Assembly (NCBI RefSeq): GCF_018873765.1
Contig: NC_057917.1
Location: 51,949,464 to 52,013,463, forward strand
Direction of reading: 5' to 3'
Length of the DNA: 64,000 bases
From: Telopea speciosissima
Lineage: Eukaryota > Streptophyta > Magnoliopsida > Proteales > Proteaceae
The notes under the pieces were generated by a model. The model did not search any database and was not told the DNA's origin. It was given only the letters and a program-made list of their open reading frames with translations. Shown in pieces: positions 12,053 to 25,764 of the stretch. The position numbers were made by a program, and so were the translations under genes. Position 1 is the first letter of the stretch. Each line of letters opens with the position of its first letter.

Positions 12053-15000
12053 AAGAGAGAGAACCTATCCTGTAAGTATGAATTGTACTCTCGAATGGTT
12101 GGTATCGCAATCAGCCACCATAACACCAACCTATAAACAATCAAAGGGTTTCGAGGAGGAATCCAAAGACAGAACTTGAGAAAGAAGGTGTTGAGCTCCA
12201 CTGTCAAGAAGACAATGCAAAGGCTCAGAACTTGGATGAACCGCAATGGACCAAGCAAAGGATGCCATTCATCTTTGTCCCACTGTGCTGGTGTGAACTG
12301 TCCCAACGTTCGTTTAACCTAAAAAGAAGTAGCGGGGAATGAGGTGCAGGGACACAGAAAGACAAAGAAAACAGCACCAATATCTAAAGACGCTCCATTC
12401 TATATCTATGACCAAAAAAACAAGCAGCACAGCATTATCACACAATATATTTATATACATACAACCCAACTTACAAATAGTTAAAACTAATTACAAAAAT
12501 TGAAGCAGGCTTTGTAATGTAAACAGAACATAACAAATCCCATATACTTTAATCATGTTGTAGAATCGAGATAATATAGACTATAATGCGGACATTGACA
12601 ATAAGATGGATCTTAATTTCTATTATGATGGAGATGCCTGGGAAATCAATAATTGATAATCATATTTTAAAACATCATATATGAAGTCTGGAGTGTAAAA
12701 GGTTTCTTACAGTCTAGCAGGCCATCTAATCTTGTCCTGAGCAGTCAGAACAGATGAGAATCTATCTACACAGCTAATTAATCAACCATCTAGGTTATGA
12801 TCATCAAAGAGATTTTTTCCCCCATTTTGTTGCAAAAATATATCAAACCAACACAGTGGCATATGGAAATATGCTAGGAAATGCATCTGGCTAGGCTGGA
12901 GGGAACCTGCAATATGGCAGTCTAGTTGGCACCAGGAGAAAAGTCCACATGTAGCCCATATCCCTTCCACTGGCACGTCGGATAAAAAGCCCACTTTTTG
13001 GTTGTGTTTGACCTACAAAAGTGTAATATTTGTATGTTCAAAAATACAAGGGACAAAGTCAAACACAAGGAAGGCCAATTTGAATGTGTCTGATCTCCAT
13101 TATGGATTTGTTGATTCAATATGGATCCAACAATTCTACGAGTGTGCAAGAATGTGGTCAACGCGATATCTTTAATCAAATGAAAATTTCTAAAGTAACA
13201 GGCAGTCCAAAAACAATTATTGGTCCAATTAACCGCTTTTTCCTTTTTATTGTTTCTTTTCTTTCTGGGCCAAACCATCTGCACTTTGCAGTTCTAGGCA
13301 TCCACTAGAATGAAAACTTACTGGTCTAACAACCCTTTTCTTTGCAAAAATATCTTGAACCACCTATCACCATACAGACACATATACAAAATTTTTCCTT
13401 CCAAAGGAACAAAGAACTCTTCAATATGACACAAAAGTTTTACAGTTTCACATATACAGAAGCTCACACGTATTATCAAGAGAGAGGGAAAAAAAAGAAA
13501 AGAAAAGCACTTTCACATGTAAATGTTAAGCATATCCTTTTTCATGCTGCTACTGCCAACCTGAATTCATGATATAGTCATGCAGTTGTAAGGACTCTGC
13601 TATTTTATAGGGATCACCAATACTTCCAATCCAACTTACAAATTTATTGTTGCGAGTTGATATCATCATAATCATATTATATTATAACAAGAATATGTAT
13701 AAGAAATGAAAACATTGAAGTAACTATTTCACATTTGCCAAACTTTCTTCATTAAGAGCATGATTCAAAATAAATCTGCCAATAGACCGATTAAAAAAAC
13801 GAGAAGCCAAACTCTACCCCTGATCAATGGAGTCAGCTAGGGAAGGGAGAATAGGGACACCTTGCATGTGGGTTCCTATTCTATTGACTAGTCCCTTTTG
13901 AAAGCTTGCTTGAGCTTTGGTCCTCATTTCTGAATCTCTTATGTTCTTTTTGCAATAAAGTCATTTCATTACTTATATAAAAAATATCATTTATAATTAT
14001 TATCAATAATTTCATATACTTTGATTACTCCATGTTCTTTAAGGTATTTGATACTCTCGACTTAAACATTTCCTGCTAACCATATTGTTTGCAGAATAAT
14101 ATGATCTTAATGCGTAACTATTATAAAATAATATTGACCTATAGCTGTTAACCATGATATGGGGGAAAAGTGTAGCTCTAAATTACTCTGCTGCAGCTAT
14201 GTCTTAATGTTTATACTCAGTTTTCTTGCATTAAAAAAGTTGTTCTATAACTGTATTCCCTACATCATCATAAGTAGAATCACCATGTAAAACTACTAAA
14301 ATCAATAACCCAAACCATGACAGAAGTGATAAACTATTCCTGATACTTGGCTGTTGGACCGTTCCACATATATTATTTAAAACTTAAAGGGGAAATATAA
14401 GCAAACAAAGATTGGCATGCTCAACTAAACATTTCTAAATAATAAACCACATAATCTTGAAAAGGTATTGCCTGGCAGAGACCAGAACCTGCTAATTAAA
14501 TGTGCAATATGCAACATGCAATCAGAGTTGGCAAATGTCATTACTGAAACTGCTACAATCCATACAATTGTACAGAAGTATATTCTTTTAGATTAGATAA
14601 AGGTGATATTTGTAATGTAATCCATGAATTGTTCATTTCATTTATATTACAACATAAATAAGACATAATAATACACAGTGAAAAAACAATTACAATATAA
14701 TGTGCTTCTCTAAATTTCCATCCTATAACATTTTTCACATTCAACTAGCAAGTGTCGAGGTATGGATAGAGCATCAATAAAGTCACATCTAAAAAACGGC
14801 AGAAATGGCAATGTGTCTAAAGCTGTATGCATCATTCGTAACACATCCAATTGGTTAACAAAAAATTGATGAGATATTCTTCCAAGTTCCAACCATTCAG
14901 AAGTTGCAGTGTACCACAAAACCAGTGTGGCTAATGCACTATCTGTGTTCTGGTTATGAATCTCAGGAACATATCCAAACAGAAATTTCACTTTTCCATC

Positions 15001-18000
15001 AATATACAATACCAGAAGGGTTAAACTGTGAAAAATGGTGGAACGTTTACTTAAAGGACAATGTTTCTAAAAAAAACAATGAGTGTGTGCCTGTACACAT
15101 AAAAAATACCTTGCCAATTATATCTGGTTGTCGACTTATACCGACCCACTCATATGTTTTTCCATCAAAGTAACGTACAGTATGCATTCCAGCCCATATA
15201 CCTACATGGTGAGCAATGGATAATCACAACAGAAACTAACAAAAATAGAATGACCCTTCTACTGGCCAGAATGTGTGTTACATACTAAGCAACAGAATTG
15301 GCATTTGAAGCTACTACTATACAATGAAGATTAAAGCACTGATCCTTTTGTCCGAGTTTATAAAATAGTGGTACAAATTAGGAAAGTGGTTTGCCGTTCC
15401 AATTCCTATTCTCTCACAGAGAAATCTAATATACTTTTGAGTTTTACCAAACCACCAAAGAAATTTTCCATCAAAATAAATATGAAGTCCAAAATCAGAT
15501 AGAAGCAACACCAAAATGTGTTCCTTTATTGGTCATGAAAATGTTTTCCATACATTAAAATATTATATTGAACCAAGAGGCTTATTAAAGGTTGATCATA
15601 GGACTCAACAAGTATTATTGGATGAAAAGGAAAGTATATGACCCTTGGATTTTCTCATTTCATAGGCATCCATATCTTTGACATTTTCCATGAATTATTT
15701 ATTACAATAGATGCCTAGATCTGCCATTGAAAGTGCAGATGATTTGGCAAAGTAGAGAGTTGGCTGACTGATTCCAATGAAATATTTGCTGTGATCATTA
15801 TTCATTAGCTTTTGGCTTGTTGATGGAATTGTATCATTGTGAAGGTTAATCGTTAGCATTTATCTTGTTAATAGAATTGTGTTATTGTGAAGGTAAACCC
15901 CCATACCATGACCAAGCTTTGTAACTTTTAAAAGCTTACTGATACCCATCAAGGCACATACACAGACACACAATGAAGATTCAAAAAAATATTAAGAAAA
16001 ATACCGCACTGTGCCTAGGAAAAATTGAAATAGTAGAAAACAAGAGACCATCTATTTCATCTAGTCTAGCTGTCCCCTATATCACAACATGTTCTTCAAC
16101 TTGGTGTGGTCCATCCTACTCAATATTATCCCAAGTTGGCAGATGTAAGTATTGACCTTATTGACCATGCTTGGACTTGACATTATTGCTCATGACATTA
16201 CGTATAGAAAATAGGCAGCTGATCTCTGTCGAAAGAGGAAGAATCTAAAAAAAGAAATTACAAAATGCAGTCTCAATTTTTAGTAGTTCAACAATCTAGA
16301 TCATTTATTTGTCCATGATTTGAGTCATACCTAAGAATACGGTCTGATTTGGTCCAATGACATACTCTAAAACATCCTAGACAGATAAACAAGAAAATAA
16401 TCCGGATGGCCCATGATATAATTTAATGAAGCATGAAACAGGGCAAAAGATTCAGTGCTCTCACCAAACCAATTGCAGATTAAAATATCCAGTATAATAC
16501 TGTCCCACCAGCACTCATTGAAGTTTGGTAACATGTGTCGAAATGTGAGCTGCAATTTTTAAAAACCAGAAACAAAAATTAGCAAGAATGCCAATAACCT
16601 ACTCCCCCTTTATTCTTCTGCATCCGAAAGACAACCAGAAAAAAAATCTTATGAATCACCAATACAATGTATTCAGTTAAAGAAACACACCTCCATTATT
16701 TCAAACCCAATTGACAACACCCACAGAAGGGGCTGATTGCGTATCATTATGGCCTTACCCCACCATCCAAGAATATGAGCTACGACAAATTCATCAAACA
16801 AGGTGTCCTACAAGAACTAAATATTAACTCAGTTCCCTTCTCAATCAAATGTGCTTAAAGGTGATGCATGACATAAAACAAAGGACAGAAGGAGGAAATT
16901 AAAATAAATGGATTGTGAATGAAGACATCATACATAAACATTCTTAAACCTGTTTTCAGGATTGTCCGGGATGTAAATTCGGCAATCCGATCCATATGAT
17001 CTTTCAGGAAGCTCTGTAAATTGAGTGGACACAATGCATACAAGATAAAACTCTGCAGTCAGTGAGTTATCTCCCAAAATGTGTCTCAGAATGAAAGAAG
17101 CAGCATTTTCCATAGCTTAAGTGCATTACCAATGCCAAGATCAGGATGTAGAAATTTCATGAACTGCCGAGCATCGTCACGATTCTATTAAAGAATGGGA
17201 AAGAAAAAGGACAAGCAGATTAGTAAAAGCGTGAGAACTCAAATGTTGCAGGACAAAGTTAAGCAGTTTCACAATCCAGCTCATTTTCTAGTCCATGAAT
17301 TGAGTCATTATTACGAATATGATTTGGCAGATTGCGCTGCCAGAATGAACACACAGGGTCGAGTCTTGAAAGCAGAAACTTTGCGCAAAGATTCTAATGG
17401 TTAGAACTGTTTCCAGTTCACCCTCCTGGGACCTGTGAAAGCGGGACTTGCAAATGCTTGTGTCCATGCATGGATGCACATAGCTTACACACATATGTCT
17501 TGACTGAGTGACGAGAGATGTGGCGGGACTTAAAGGCTCAAAAAGGAAAAGGAGAAGGCCTACAAGAACATGGTGAGATGCGGTGGAATGTAATGAGAAA
17601 GACATAGAGCTTAAATTTATGGTACAAAAGGGTTGTATCCAACCTCAAGCAATTGGAAGAAAACTATTCTTATGCGCAAGTGTGTAAGTGTGTGAGAGTG
17701 TATGTCAAGCCAATAATCTGACTCACCCATTTGGTTACAAGACCAAGCCCACAATCAAAATGAAACAGATGCATCCAATTTTTGAATTTGAAAAGGCCCT
17801 TGAATGGCTAAAAGCTGTCCTCCAAGCCAGCTATATGCCAAAAACCAAACTGTTAACAGTCTTGTAAAAGAAGTTCTGACAAATACTCAAACTATCTCAA
17901 ACTTCTTGTTCCCCTCCTACTTTGTTTCCTCTTCAGTGGGAGGTGAGGATGAAAGGACTGGGACTAAAGGTCCCAAATCTGCCACCTTACAAAGAAAACC

Positions 18001-20385
18001 TGTATGATTCCTACCCTCTATCTCAATAAAATAATATTAAAGAAAAAAATTAAGAGCAGACAACATATGTGACTTATAAAGCATAACGGCTCTGGACCAA
18101 GTAATTTTTCCATGACTAAGAGTGGCAAGGAGAACACAACCTCGTGGCTATAAGAGGAGCCAATTAATTAAGCTACACCGACATTACAATGAAGCTGTTA
18201 ATCCAATATCAATTGACTGACATTCAAATAGATGATGTAAACAACGAGGCTACATAGTCCACCAACACAAACATGCTTGGTATAAATTACAGCTATTTAG
18301 ATAGATAGGATGAACTAAAACCAACCTGAAACAGCAAAAAGGTAAGTGCAACAAGGTAAACAACGGCCATTCCATGAACTAAGCGCCAAATTGCAGGATG
18401 TGGCCTAATGAGCACTCTGCAGCAAACAAAATGAAAACAGTTATATTAAAGCATCCAGTTATTTATTAGTGCATCCAATGCCTATATGGAAGTAAGAAAC
18501 AGTACTAAGGAATAATTCTAATTCATAAAAGAAAAATTAGTACAAGAAAGAGAATATTGGGCATAGTAAAGTGCAGGATATTATGGTTTTTCCCCCGCTC
18601 ACAGAATACATTATTTCCTTTCCTTTCCCTTTTAATAAGCAAACAATAAAACAACATTAAAAAGCCAACCTGAAGAAGGATACAAAGCAGGGTACAAGAG
18701 AAAGAGCCCAAAAGAAAGAAAGAAAACAAGGGCAGTTAGAATGTTCATGCCAGTTATTGCACTTTGTACTCAGAATTTCAATCATAGGGCCCAAAATGAG
18801 ATATTTTGGAATTTTTATCTTGGTCAGCATTTGTTCAAATGTGATTTTGAATATTTCAGTGAAAAAAGAATCGCCAATTCAGACCATGATGAACAATTGA
18901 AAAGTAGGACTAAAGCATAGCAAGAAATATAATAGATCTTTATAAATATGCTCAGCTATAACACAGGTCATATGGTAAAAAGAGATTTTCAAACAATTGG
19001 ACTCTGCAACTCACGTTGAAGGTGCTTGAAGCAGGCAATAAGCAAGAAAGACCACAATCATAGCGCATACACCCCTGTCCAGAAAAAGGAAGTCTTGTGA
19101 ACCACCATGTGGTTTTTGCATATTTCACAAAATATTGACAAGACAACTCACATAAATGGCTTCTACATCAGTAATATTAGAGCACTTCTGAAATAAAAAA
19201 TTACCTTTTCACAGATGTAACAAGATCATCAGACGAACTGTTATCTGCATCAAGAGCTCCACTTGCCCAACTGCAAGCATAAGAAGTCAGAATAACCATC
19301 ATTAATTAAACCAGTTATTTGACAGAAACTATAATGCTACAAATTTATATTTTCTTTGCTTATTGACGAGTCTCGCACAACAAACAGAGAACGAAAGGCT
19401 TGAGACACGCAAATATGCAGAAAGATACCGAAGACAAAAGAAACAGAAATAATGGACTTTCATGCAACAAAACTATCAAATCTTGCCTCTCAATGATGAA
19501 GTATGGTGATAACAGGTGGGTCCTAGTTTAATTAAAATTTAGTAAAATGCCAATCTGAGCCCCATTCAATTTTAAATGGATCGAGTCTATCTACAGTCAC
19601 CCTTAAAATGTGGGGTAGAGGATTGGGGGAGCTGGCAGGGTTCTCTAGGAAAAATGGTTTTTTTTTTTTTTTTTTTTTTTTTTGAAAAATGAGTTGGACA
19701 AGCTCACATCTGAACATAAATGTGAAATGCTAAATTAATCATTTCCAATTAAGATTTTTTTTGTGGGGGGCAAAGGTTCTTTTTCTCTTTTTATACCAAA
19801 GAGACTCAATAAGAAAAGGGAAAGTGAACCAGCCTCGCTATACTATATCCGGCAAAAATTTGTACGAGAAACAAGAAAATAGTTAACAAAAATACAAGTA
19901 GAATTGTAGAATGAGATTAAACCATAATATTCACCACTTCGTAGAAGGGTAAAATCAAGAAAAGGGTCTGTACAGAAACAAAAATTGCAGCAAGGAAAAT
20001 AAGAACAAGAATTTCTAAGCTCTCAAAGTATGCAATAATGAGATTTAGTCATAAACACTAAATGCTGCACTGGAAAGCAGCCAGAAATTCTTCTTCAATC
20101 AAAGAAGAAAAAGTCTCATAACAGAAAGGTAGAATTTTAAACCCTTCACATCATCAAGAAATGAGCCAGTAAATTTGGCCAGAGATTTTTACATGAGAAC
20201 AATTTCTAGACCCTTGGCACTCACATAAGAAGACATGCGCCAATAAGTAGCAAGGAAATTGTACGAGGCCTGTATGCCCATGCGGTCCATGGGTCAAGTT
20301 CATTAGCATCGTCTAACGAGTTCATCACACACTTTTCTTGCACAGAACGATCCCTCCTTGTTTTCCTATGACTATTAGGTTCCAT
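11179..20385 (-). CDS. PSS1: Phosphatidylserine synthase, base-exchange type
   Basis: Model: complement(join(11179..11306, 11474..11562, 12065..12318, 15110..15201, 16465..16549, 16691..16807, 16934..17013, 17130..17184, 18326..18416, 19015..19074, 19205..19270, 20225..20385)), 1278 nt, 425 aa, the same length as Arabidopsis PSS1. All junctions are GT-AG and all phases agree. PSS1 is an ER multi-pass enzyme that swaps the head group of a phospholipid for serine. Recognised blocks are [20 protein letters not shown] in the first exon, [109 protein letters not shown] and the basic tail GRKRE. The ATG of MEPN is the first in frame after the 5'UTR intron acceptor. Exons are intact, so the gene is likely functional. 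Confidence 0.97.
12018..12063. repeat. (TA)n(GA)n microsatellite at a PSS1 splice donor
   Basis: A TA run is followed by a GA run ending directly at the 5' splice site of the intron after PSS1 coding exon 10. On the transcript strand the intron starts GTTCTCTCTC and runs into (CT)n then (TA)n. Confidence 0.9.
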
Positions 20386-23189
20386 CAGCCAATCAATCAA
20401 GATGTACAATTTGCTCCCTGAAAGTCACAGAAACATTACATTACAAGCAGATAATAGCCCGTTACAAGTCATAAAGTCTCACAAATAATGTTACTTTAGC
20501 AGCTAAACTAGATTGAAACATTAATATGCAAGTAGTGGAGAAGTTATGCAGCATTTCAAAGACAGCAAGTTCATGTAAATGCTAGGATGGGATACTACAA
20601 AATTGTCACATTCTCCAATGGATCCCAACAACAAGAACTATTTCTTTTCAAGAAAATAATCAGTCACTGTACCTTTTGCATACAGAAGAGTCGAGAACGG
20701 TTTTGAATATCATCATGTCATAACCACAGTTCAAAATTTAATATATCTCAAATTTTTTGAAAAAGTTTCACCATTTTCAAGAATTGAGCTACTAGAAGAA
20801 ATTGGGAGCATACAAAACTTCAAAACTGTCGTCAGATTTTGGAAGAACTGAAAATATTAATAATTACAATGGGAAGCTTGTACTGACTAAGCCTTTAAAT
20901 ATATCCCATTTTCTGCGATAACTTTTTATTTATTCTAGAGAAGCAACTCAATGTCAGTCTTATGTAGTAGATAGTGTTCCTAACTTTTTCTCTTTTCATC
21001 TATTTTACTTTTATCTAAAGTACATAAAAATATATTATTTTGACCTGAATAACCATAAAAAGGTGAGAACATCATAAAGACAGATCAATTAGGGCTAAAG
21101 TGTAAGGTAATCATACAATTTGACATAGGCAGCTATTTATAATCGATGTTGCTAGATTTGTGAAAATAATATGTTGTAATGCAAGGTGGTGAGTAAGGCA
21201 ATAAGTAAATAACTTTGGGAAAAGTAAATCACATTTGGAAAGGGACTTTGGTACATGGATCTACATCCATATTCTCAAATTGACACATTCTCTAAGAACC
21301 ATATATTCTTCTTGCGGATCAACGATGATTACAACATCAAGCAACCCCGTCATATATTGGATTCCACCCAAATATGCTTGCAAGTGAGATATTTGTCTTT
21401 TCTTAGGGTGTTCATTTATGGGCATATCACCGCCTAATGAGTCATCATGGATTGATATCCCTAAATCCTTGTGTGTCAAGCAGTTTTAGAAAAAGTACTT
21501 GAAAATGCATCCTAAAGGTCAATGTCCAAACAAGGTCGAAACAAATAGTTGTTTGCCAACTGCATCCTTGTATAATCATGAGATGTTCGCCATGTGGTAG
21601 ATTCAAGCGAAAGCAACCAGGAGGAATTGCAGATACCTATCCGTATCACTGTATGAACATTTGTACATAGGCATACAAGGATGCAAAACTGTCACTCCCA
21701 TAGCTTGCTTTGACTCACTGTATCAGATATTCATTATTTTAGATTCTGGTTCACCCACTGTAGTAAATCTCAAAATGTCAAAGGGTTTTTACCAAGCACC
21801 AAAAATTTTAGACATGGATTACTTTCATCAGGAGTCCTTTGTTTATCAAACACACACTTTTCCAATGTTTTATCAACATTAGAGTCACCAAATTTAGTAA
21901 AGATGTGTAATTTAGAACATTGGCTGAAGCAATTGTGAAATTCTCCTCACTTTTCATTTAGTGTAAATTGTATCTTAAAAAGTTATATTTATGAAAGACA
22001 TATATAATGATGCTTTACATATAAGCCGATTATCCTATGATCGCAAAACTAAGTAAAAGCGGAACATCTCTCATAGTATGAATAGCCAAATTCAAATTAC
22101 AGACATCATCAATGGAATTCTCACTCATATAAAATTCAAGTAACTAGTTGAGTTCTGGCCATTTAGGGATAGTCATCCAAATTGAATCCAACAATCCAGA
22201 AATCTCACTATAAATACAGTATTACTATGGCTCCAAAAATTACCACCTAAACAGTGGCAGGGTATAAGGAATTACAAACGAAATTCATAGATTTGCAATA
22301 ATAATGAAATAAGATAGTTGCAAGCTTATTGGGTTTCTATTTATCATTCAGGCAGGCATCCTCATTAACTTGGGAGGTCACAGACTCACAAAGCCCAATA
22401 TCTTTACCAACGGTAAATGACAGGTTACTATGAAGGTTTCTCTTCTGGTAAACATAATGAGGACATACGAATATATAAGCAATCGTAAGACAGGCTTAAT
22501 AAACCCACTTAGCCAACTTAAGAACTCCAGGAGTCATTAACCACGAAACAGATACATCAGAAATTTATACAAGTAATGTAGACTGATAGGTTCAGTCAGA
22601 TGTAATTAAGCATTAATTCTCTATCAAATCATCAAATGCAAAAGCAAAACAAAAGTGAATTTGAACAAAAACCCTATCAAAAACCAATAATGAATAAAGA
22701 ATCAGAGTCTCAGCTAATCCTTAAGTACGATAGAATCAAAATGTACTGGACAAACACTAAAGTGAATCCATTGCATGTGACAAACAAAATTTTAAAAAAA
22801 AATCCAAAATTTGCACAGAACCGTATATAAGTACATACACACACCTTCCAAAATCGTTGCTCCACAAGAGAACTGCAAGAATAAAAGAACGGGAAAATAA
22901 ATAAAATATGAAAAAGACGAGCGAGAATAACACGGAAAGCAAATTAATTTTTTACAGTAGATACGATCAGATTTTTGAACAAAAACAAAGAAGACGACGA
23001 CGAAGAAGAAGAAGAAGAAATTCAGACAAGCAAGAAGGAAGCGAGAGTAGATTAAGATAGTAACCAAATGGAATGATTAAAAGGTTAGAAAATCAGAATA
23101 AATACAAATATAAACAGAAGAAAAAAGAGGAACAGGAAGAGGAAGGAAAACGAAAAAGTACTGTTTTTTTCTCAGGGGGTTATACTTAC
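20386..23189 (-). other. PSS1 5'UTR tail and 5'UTR intron
   Basis: On the minus strand a donor TCTAC|GTAAGTATA lies at 23190/23189, and an acceptor TTTCAG lies just before 20417. That leaves 32 untranslated bases (20417-20386) ahead of the ATG and an intron of about 2.77 kb. A possible 28-nt extra UTR exon (22872-22845, between CTTGCAG and GTGTGT) is visible but unproven. The intron is AT-rich and I recognise no gene or element in it. Confidence 0.65.
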
Positions 23190-23510
23190 GTAGAAGAGGG
23201 AGACAAGGTAGCCCTATTCGTACGATGAGAAGACCTGAAGATCGTGGCCGTTGAAGTGGTAGAATTTGCACAGTACGAAATTAATGATAAGAGGGACTTA
23301 TCGAAATCTGCAAGTCTTAGTAAAAGATCTCTCTCGCTCTCTCTCTGTCCGTCTCTATAAATACATCTCTCTCTCACCAAATAAATTTCTCTGTGGTGAG
23401 AGCGCGAGAGAGTCTGTGGACTCTGCTCTGCAACAGCAGCGGCGAAAAGGCAGAGAGAAAAAAAGTGAAATCTGAAAAGTGTTTTAGAGAGAGAGAGAGA
23501 GAGAGTCTCT
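23190..23510 (-). promoter_or_regulatory. PSS1 first (untranslated) exon and core promoter region
   Basis: This CT/GA-rich block ends in the GTAAGTAT donor. A TATA-like TATTTATAG at about 23355-23363 (minus strand) would place the transcription start near 23325. An alternative is a start within the CT repeats near 23500. The TATA motif reads well on both strands, so direction is not decided by it alone. Confidence 0.45.
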
Positions 23511-24756
23511 GTGTCTGTTACGGTCAAAGTAAGGTTTGAAGATGTTTAATGTTTTGATACGCATTTAACGCAAGAAAGAAAGTGTACTTCTCTTACATGC
23601 CAAAACTACCCCTCATAAACTTATGTAATTCCTGATTTTTATTTGGTATAAAAAATGGTTTTTTTGTGTTTTTCTTTTATAAGTAAATTATATTATAAAA
23701 AAAAGAAAAATTATATATACCAAAAAAAAAAAAAAAAGGCAACCACCTAGAATCTCCGGAAATGGGATGGGAAACCCCTAATAAAAGGAAGTCAACTGGT
23801 TGAAGAATAGTCTCCACATCACCCGTAGGTAAGGAGGCAATGTAATTTGCTGGTGATTCACCTCCCTCCACACATGCTTATATTTTATCGAAGAAAGAGA
23901 CACTCAAATGGTGGATTTTTTTCTTCAATCAGTGTAATGCCCAATGATCTTTAATCTGTCCATTTAGCATGTCCACAGCCAATTTAGAATCTAATGGGGG
24001 AGGGGAATCCATAGTAGCATCATGAATCAGTCCATCATAAGTTGTCTTTTATTGGGATAAAGAACCATCACAATGCAAAGCAAACATAGACTGAGAAGCT
24101 CAAAACCATGAACATGCTTTCGGAACAGTAGAAATCCAATACACATTAATTCTCCAACTATCAACACTAAACTAATTTCAAGGGGTGTAAATACTAGTAA
24201 GAGAAATGGAGGTACACTTGGAAAGCACATCTTCTTTAATTACAGCAATAAGTTGGGGTCTTTTATTGTCTTATTACAGAATAATCTAAAATTCCTCTCT
24301 TATCTTACATGCAGAATAGTAAAACAAAAAGTTAGCTTACCAATTATTTGAATGAGTCATCTCCATTGAACTCATATCTAATCCAAACAACTTCATCTTC
24401 CACATTCTGATCTCGTCTTCTACTTTGGGTACAAGAAGAGAGAGTATCTCCCCATATTTTTTAAGTGAAAGAACAATTAAAGAAAAGATGGTTCCGACTT
24501 TCCAAACTAGCTCAACATAAAACACAATTAGGATTTACCCCAACTTGTCGTCTAATAAGCTGGTCCTTGGTTGGCATAGCATTCACAATGCATCTCCAAG
24601 TGGTAAAAGACCGTCTTGAAATATTTTTAGAAAAGCAAACCATTGCAGACCACTCCACATTCCTTACTTTATTCCGAATAAGATCCCAAACTGATTAGTA
24701 AACAGCCCAGTAGAATTGTCTTTCCGTACTACCATATCAGATTCAGAATGAGGAAG

Positions 24757-25036
24757 TGTTGGAGTGGTTAGGATGACGATCTTCTATTCTTGGAAGGAAT
24801 CTCCTATTGTTAGAAGTAGATTGATTCCTTATCCTTGTGAATATCTTGTTTCCTTGTTTATCTCCTTCTAGGCTTAGCCATTCAGCTGTATTCCAATCTA
24901 TTTAAGTGAAATAAATCCTCCCCATAAGAAAAAGAGAAATAGTGGGAGTTTATCATCCGTGGAGTAGGCTTCTTAGAGAAGACCGAACCACGATAAATCC
25001 TTGTCTCACTTCTTGTTATTTCTGTGTTTTAGAACA
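24757..25036. mobile_element. Solo LTR inserted in LINE fragment A
   Basis: It starts TGTTGGAGTGG and ends TTTTAGAACA (TG...CA). The 5-bp flanks are GGAAG on the left and TGAAG on the right, a target duplication with one change. The body has features of a Copia-type LTR, such as AAATAAATCCTCCCC. The LINE coding sequence is collinear across it, which supports insertion. Size is 280 bases and there is no internal region. Confidence 0.65.
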
Positions 25037-25112
25037 TGAAGTTTCTTCAAATTGGGTAACTCCCTCCACATATTGTGCAAAACAATAGATCTAGAGGGTC
25101 TAGGATGGGAAA

Positions 25113-25302
25113 ATTATCCTCTCCAATTCCTTGAAGTGTGGCAGTGCAGCAGTGCTTGGTGGAGATGTTGACACTTGGCAGTTGCCGCATCCAACCATCC
25201 ATATCAATGAGTTCAGACCGTTGGATGCGGTAGCTACTAGGTATCAACATCTCCACCTAGCACTGTCGCACTGCCACACTTTAGGATGGAGAGGATTGTA
25301 AT
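25113..25302. mobile_element. Foldback MITE in LINE fragment A
   Basis: The left arm ATTATCCTCTCC...AGTGTGGCAGTGC...GGTGGAGATGTTGA...CCGCATCCAAC is mirrored by the right arm with few differences. Almost the whole element is one imperfect hairpin with arms of about 85 bases. I do not see a clear target duplication. Confidence 0.7.
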
Positions 25303-25764
25303 CCATCTAGGATGCCATTGACCATCTTGCATAATTTCTTTATCAATGATAGGTGATTAGAGCCTGCATCACACCGAGTTTTGTCCCCAAAACAATTGAA
25401 AAGTACTCCTTGGATGCCACCTATCCAACCATAATCTTGTAGAGAGACCATTCCCAATAATATGTTGAACCAATGGCTTCTTGTGTTGTTCCATAGTAAG
25501 AACTATTTTACTATTGTAGTCTAGTTCCATTATGAAAAAGAGAATTTTAGACAAAAAAACGGTAGACTTCTCACAAGCCCATTATTAAAGTCCAGGTTCA
25601 ACCCACAAAATAAAAATTACCAATCTCATCAACCAACCCTAATTTATTCAATAAAATGGAAAACAAAAACAAGTAAACAACTTCATTACCAAGTGTACAA
25701 CCCCTATTCACAAGACCACACATAAGACTGTCAAGACCATAATCTTCAAATTTTCAATTCTATT

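Larger units (their letters stand above)
23740..25560 (-). mobile_element. L1-type LINE fragment A (RT tail, zf-RVT, RNase H)
   Basis: Broken minus-strand frames give, in order: IGNGLSTRLWLDRWHPR (post-RT linker), WDLIRNKVRNVEWSAMV, PTKDQLIRRQVGVNPNCVLC, HLFFNCSF (zf-RVT CxxC...HxxxxxC region), an RNase H start ALHCDGSLS, and an end ESPANYIASLPTGD. Stops and frameshifts make it non-functional. It is interrupted by a solo LTR (24757-25036) and a foldback MITE (about 25113-25302). The LINE reading resumes on the other side of both. Confidence 0.8.

Noticed and set aside
21255..21882. Open frames in the PSS1 5'UTR intron
   Set aside because: No recognisable domain, no splice context, and both strands are open over the same short stretch.
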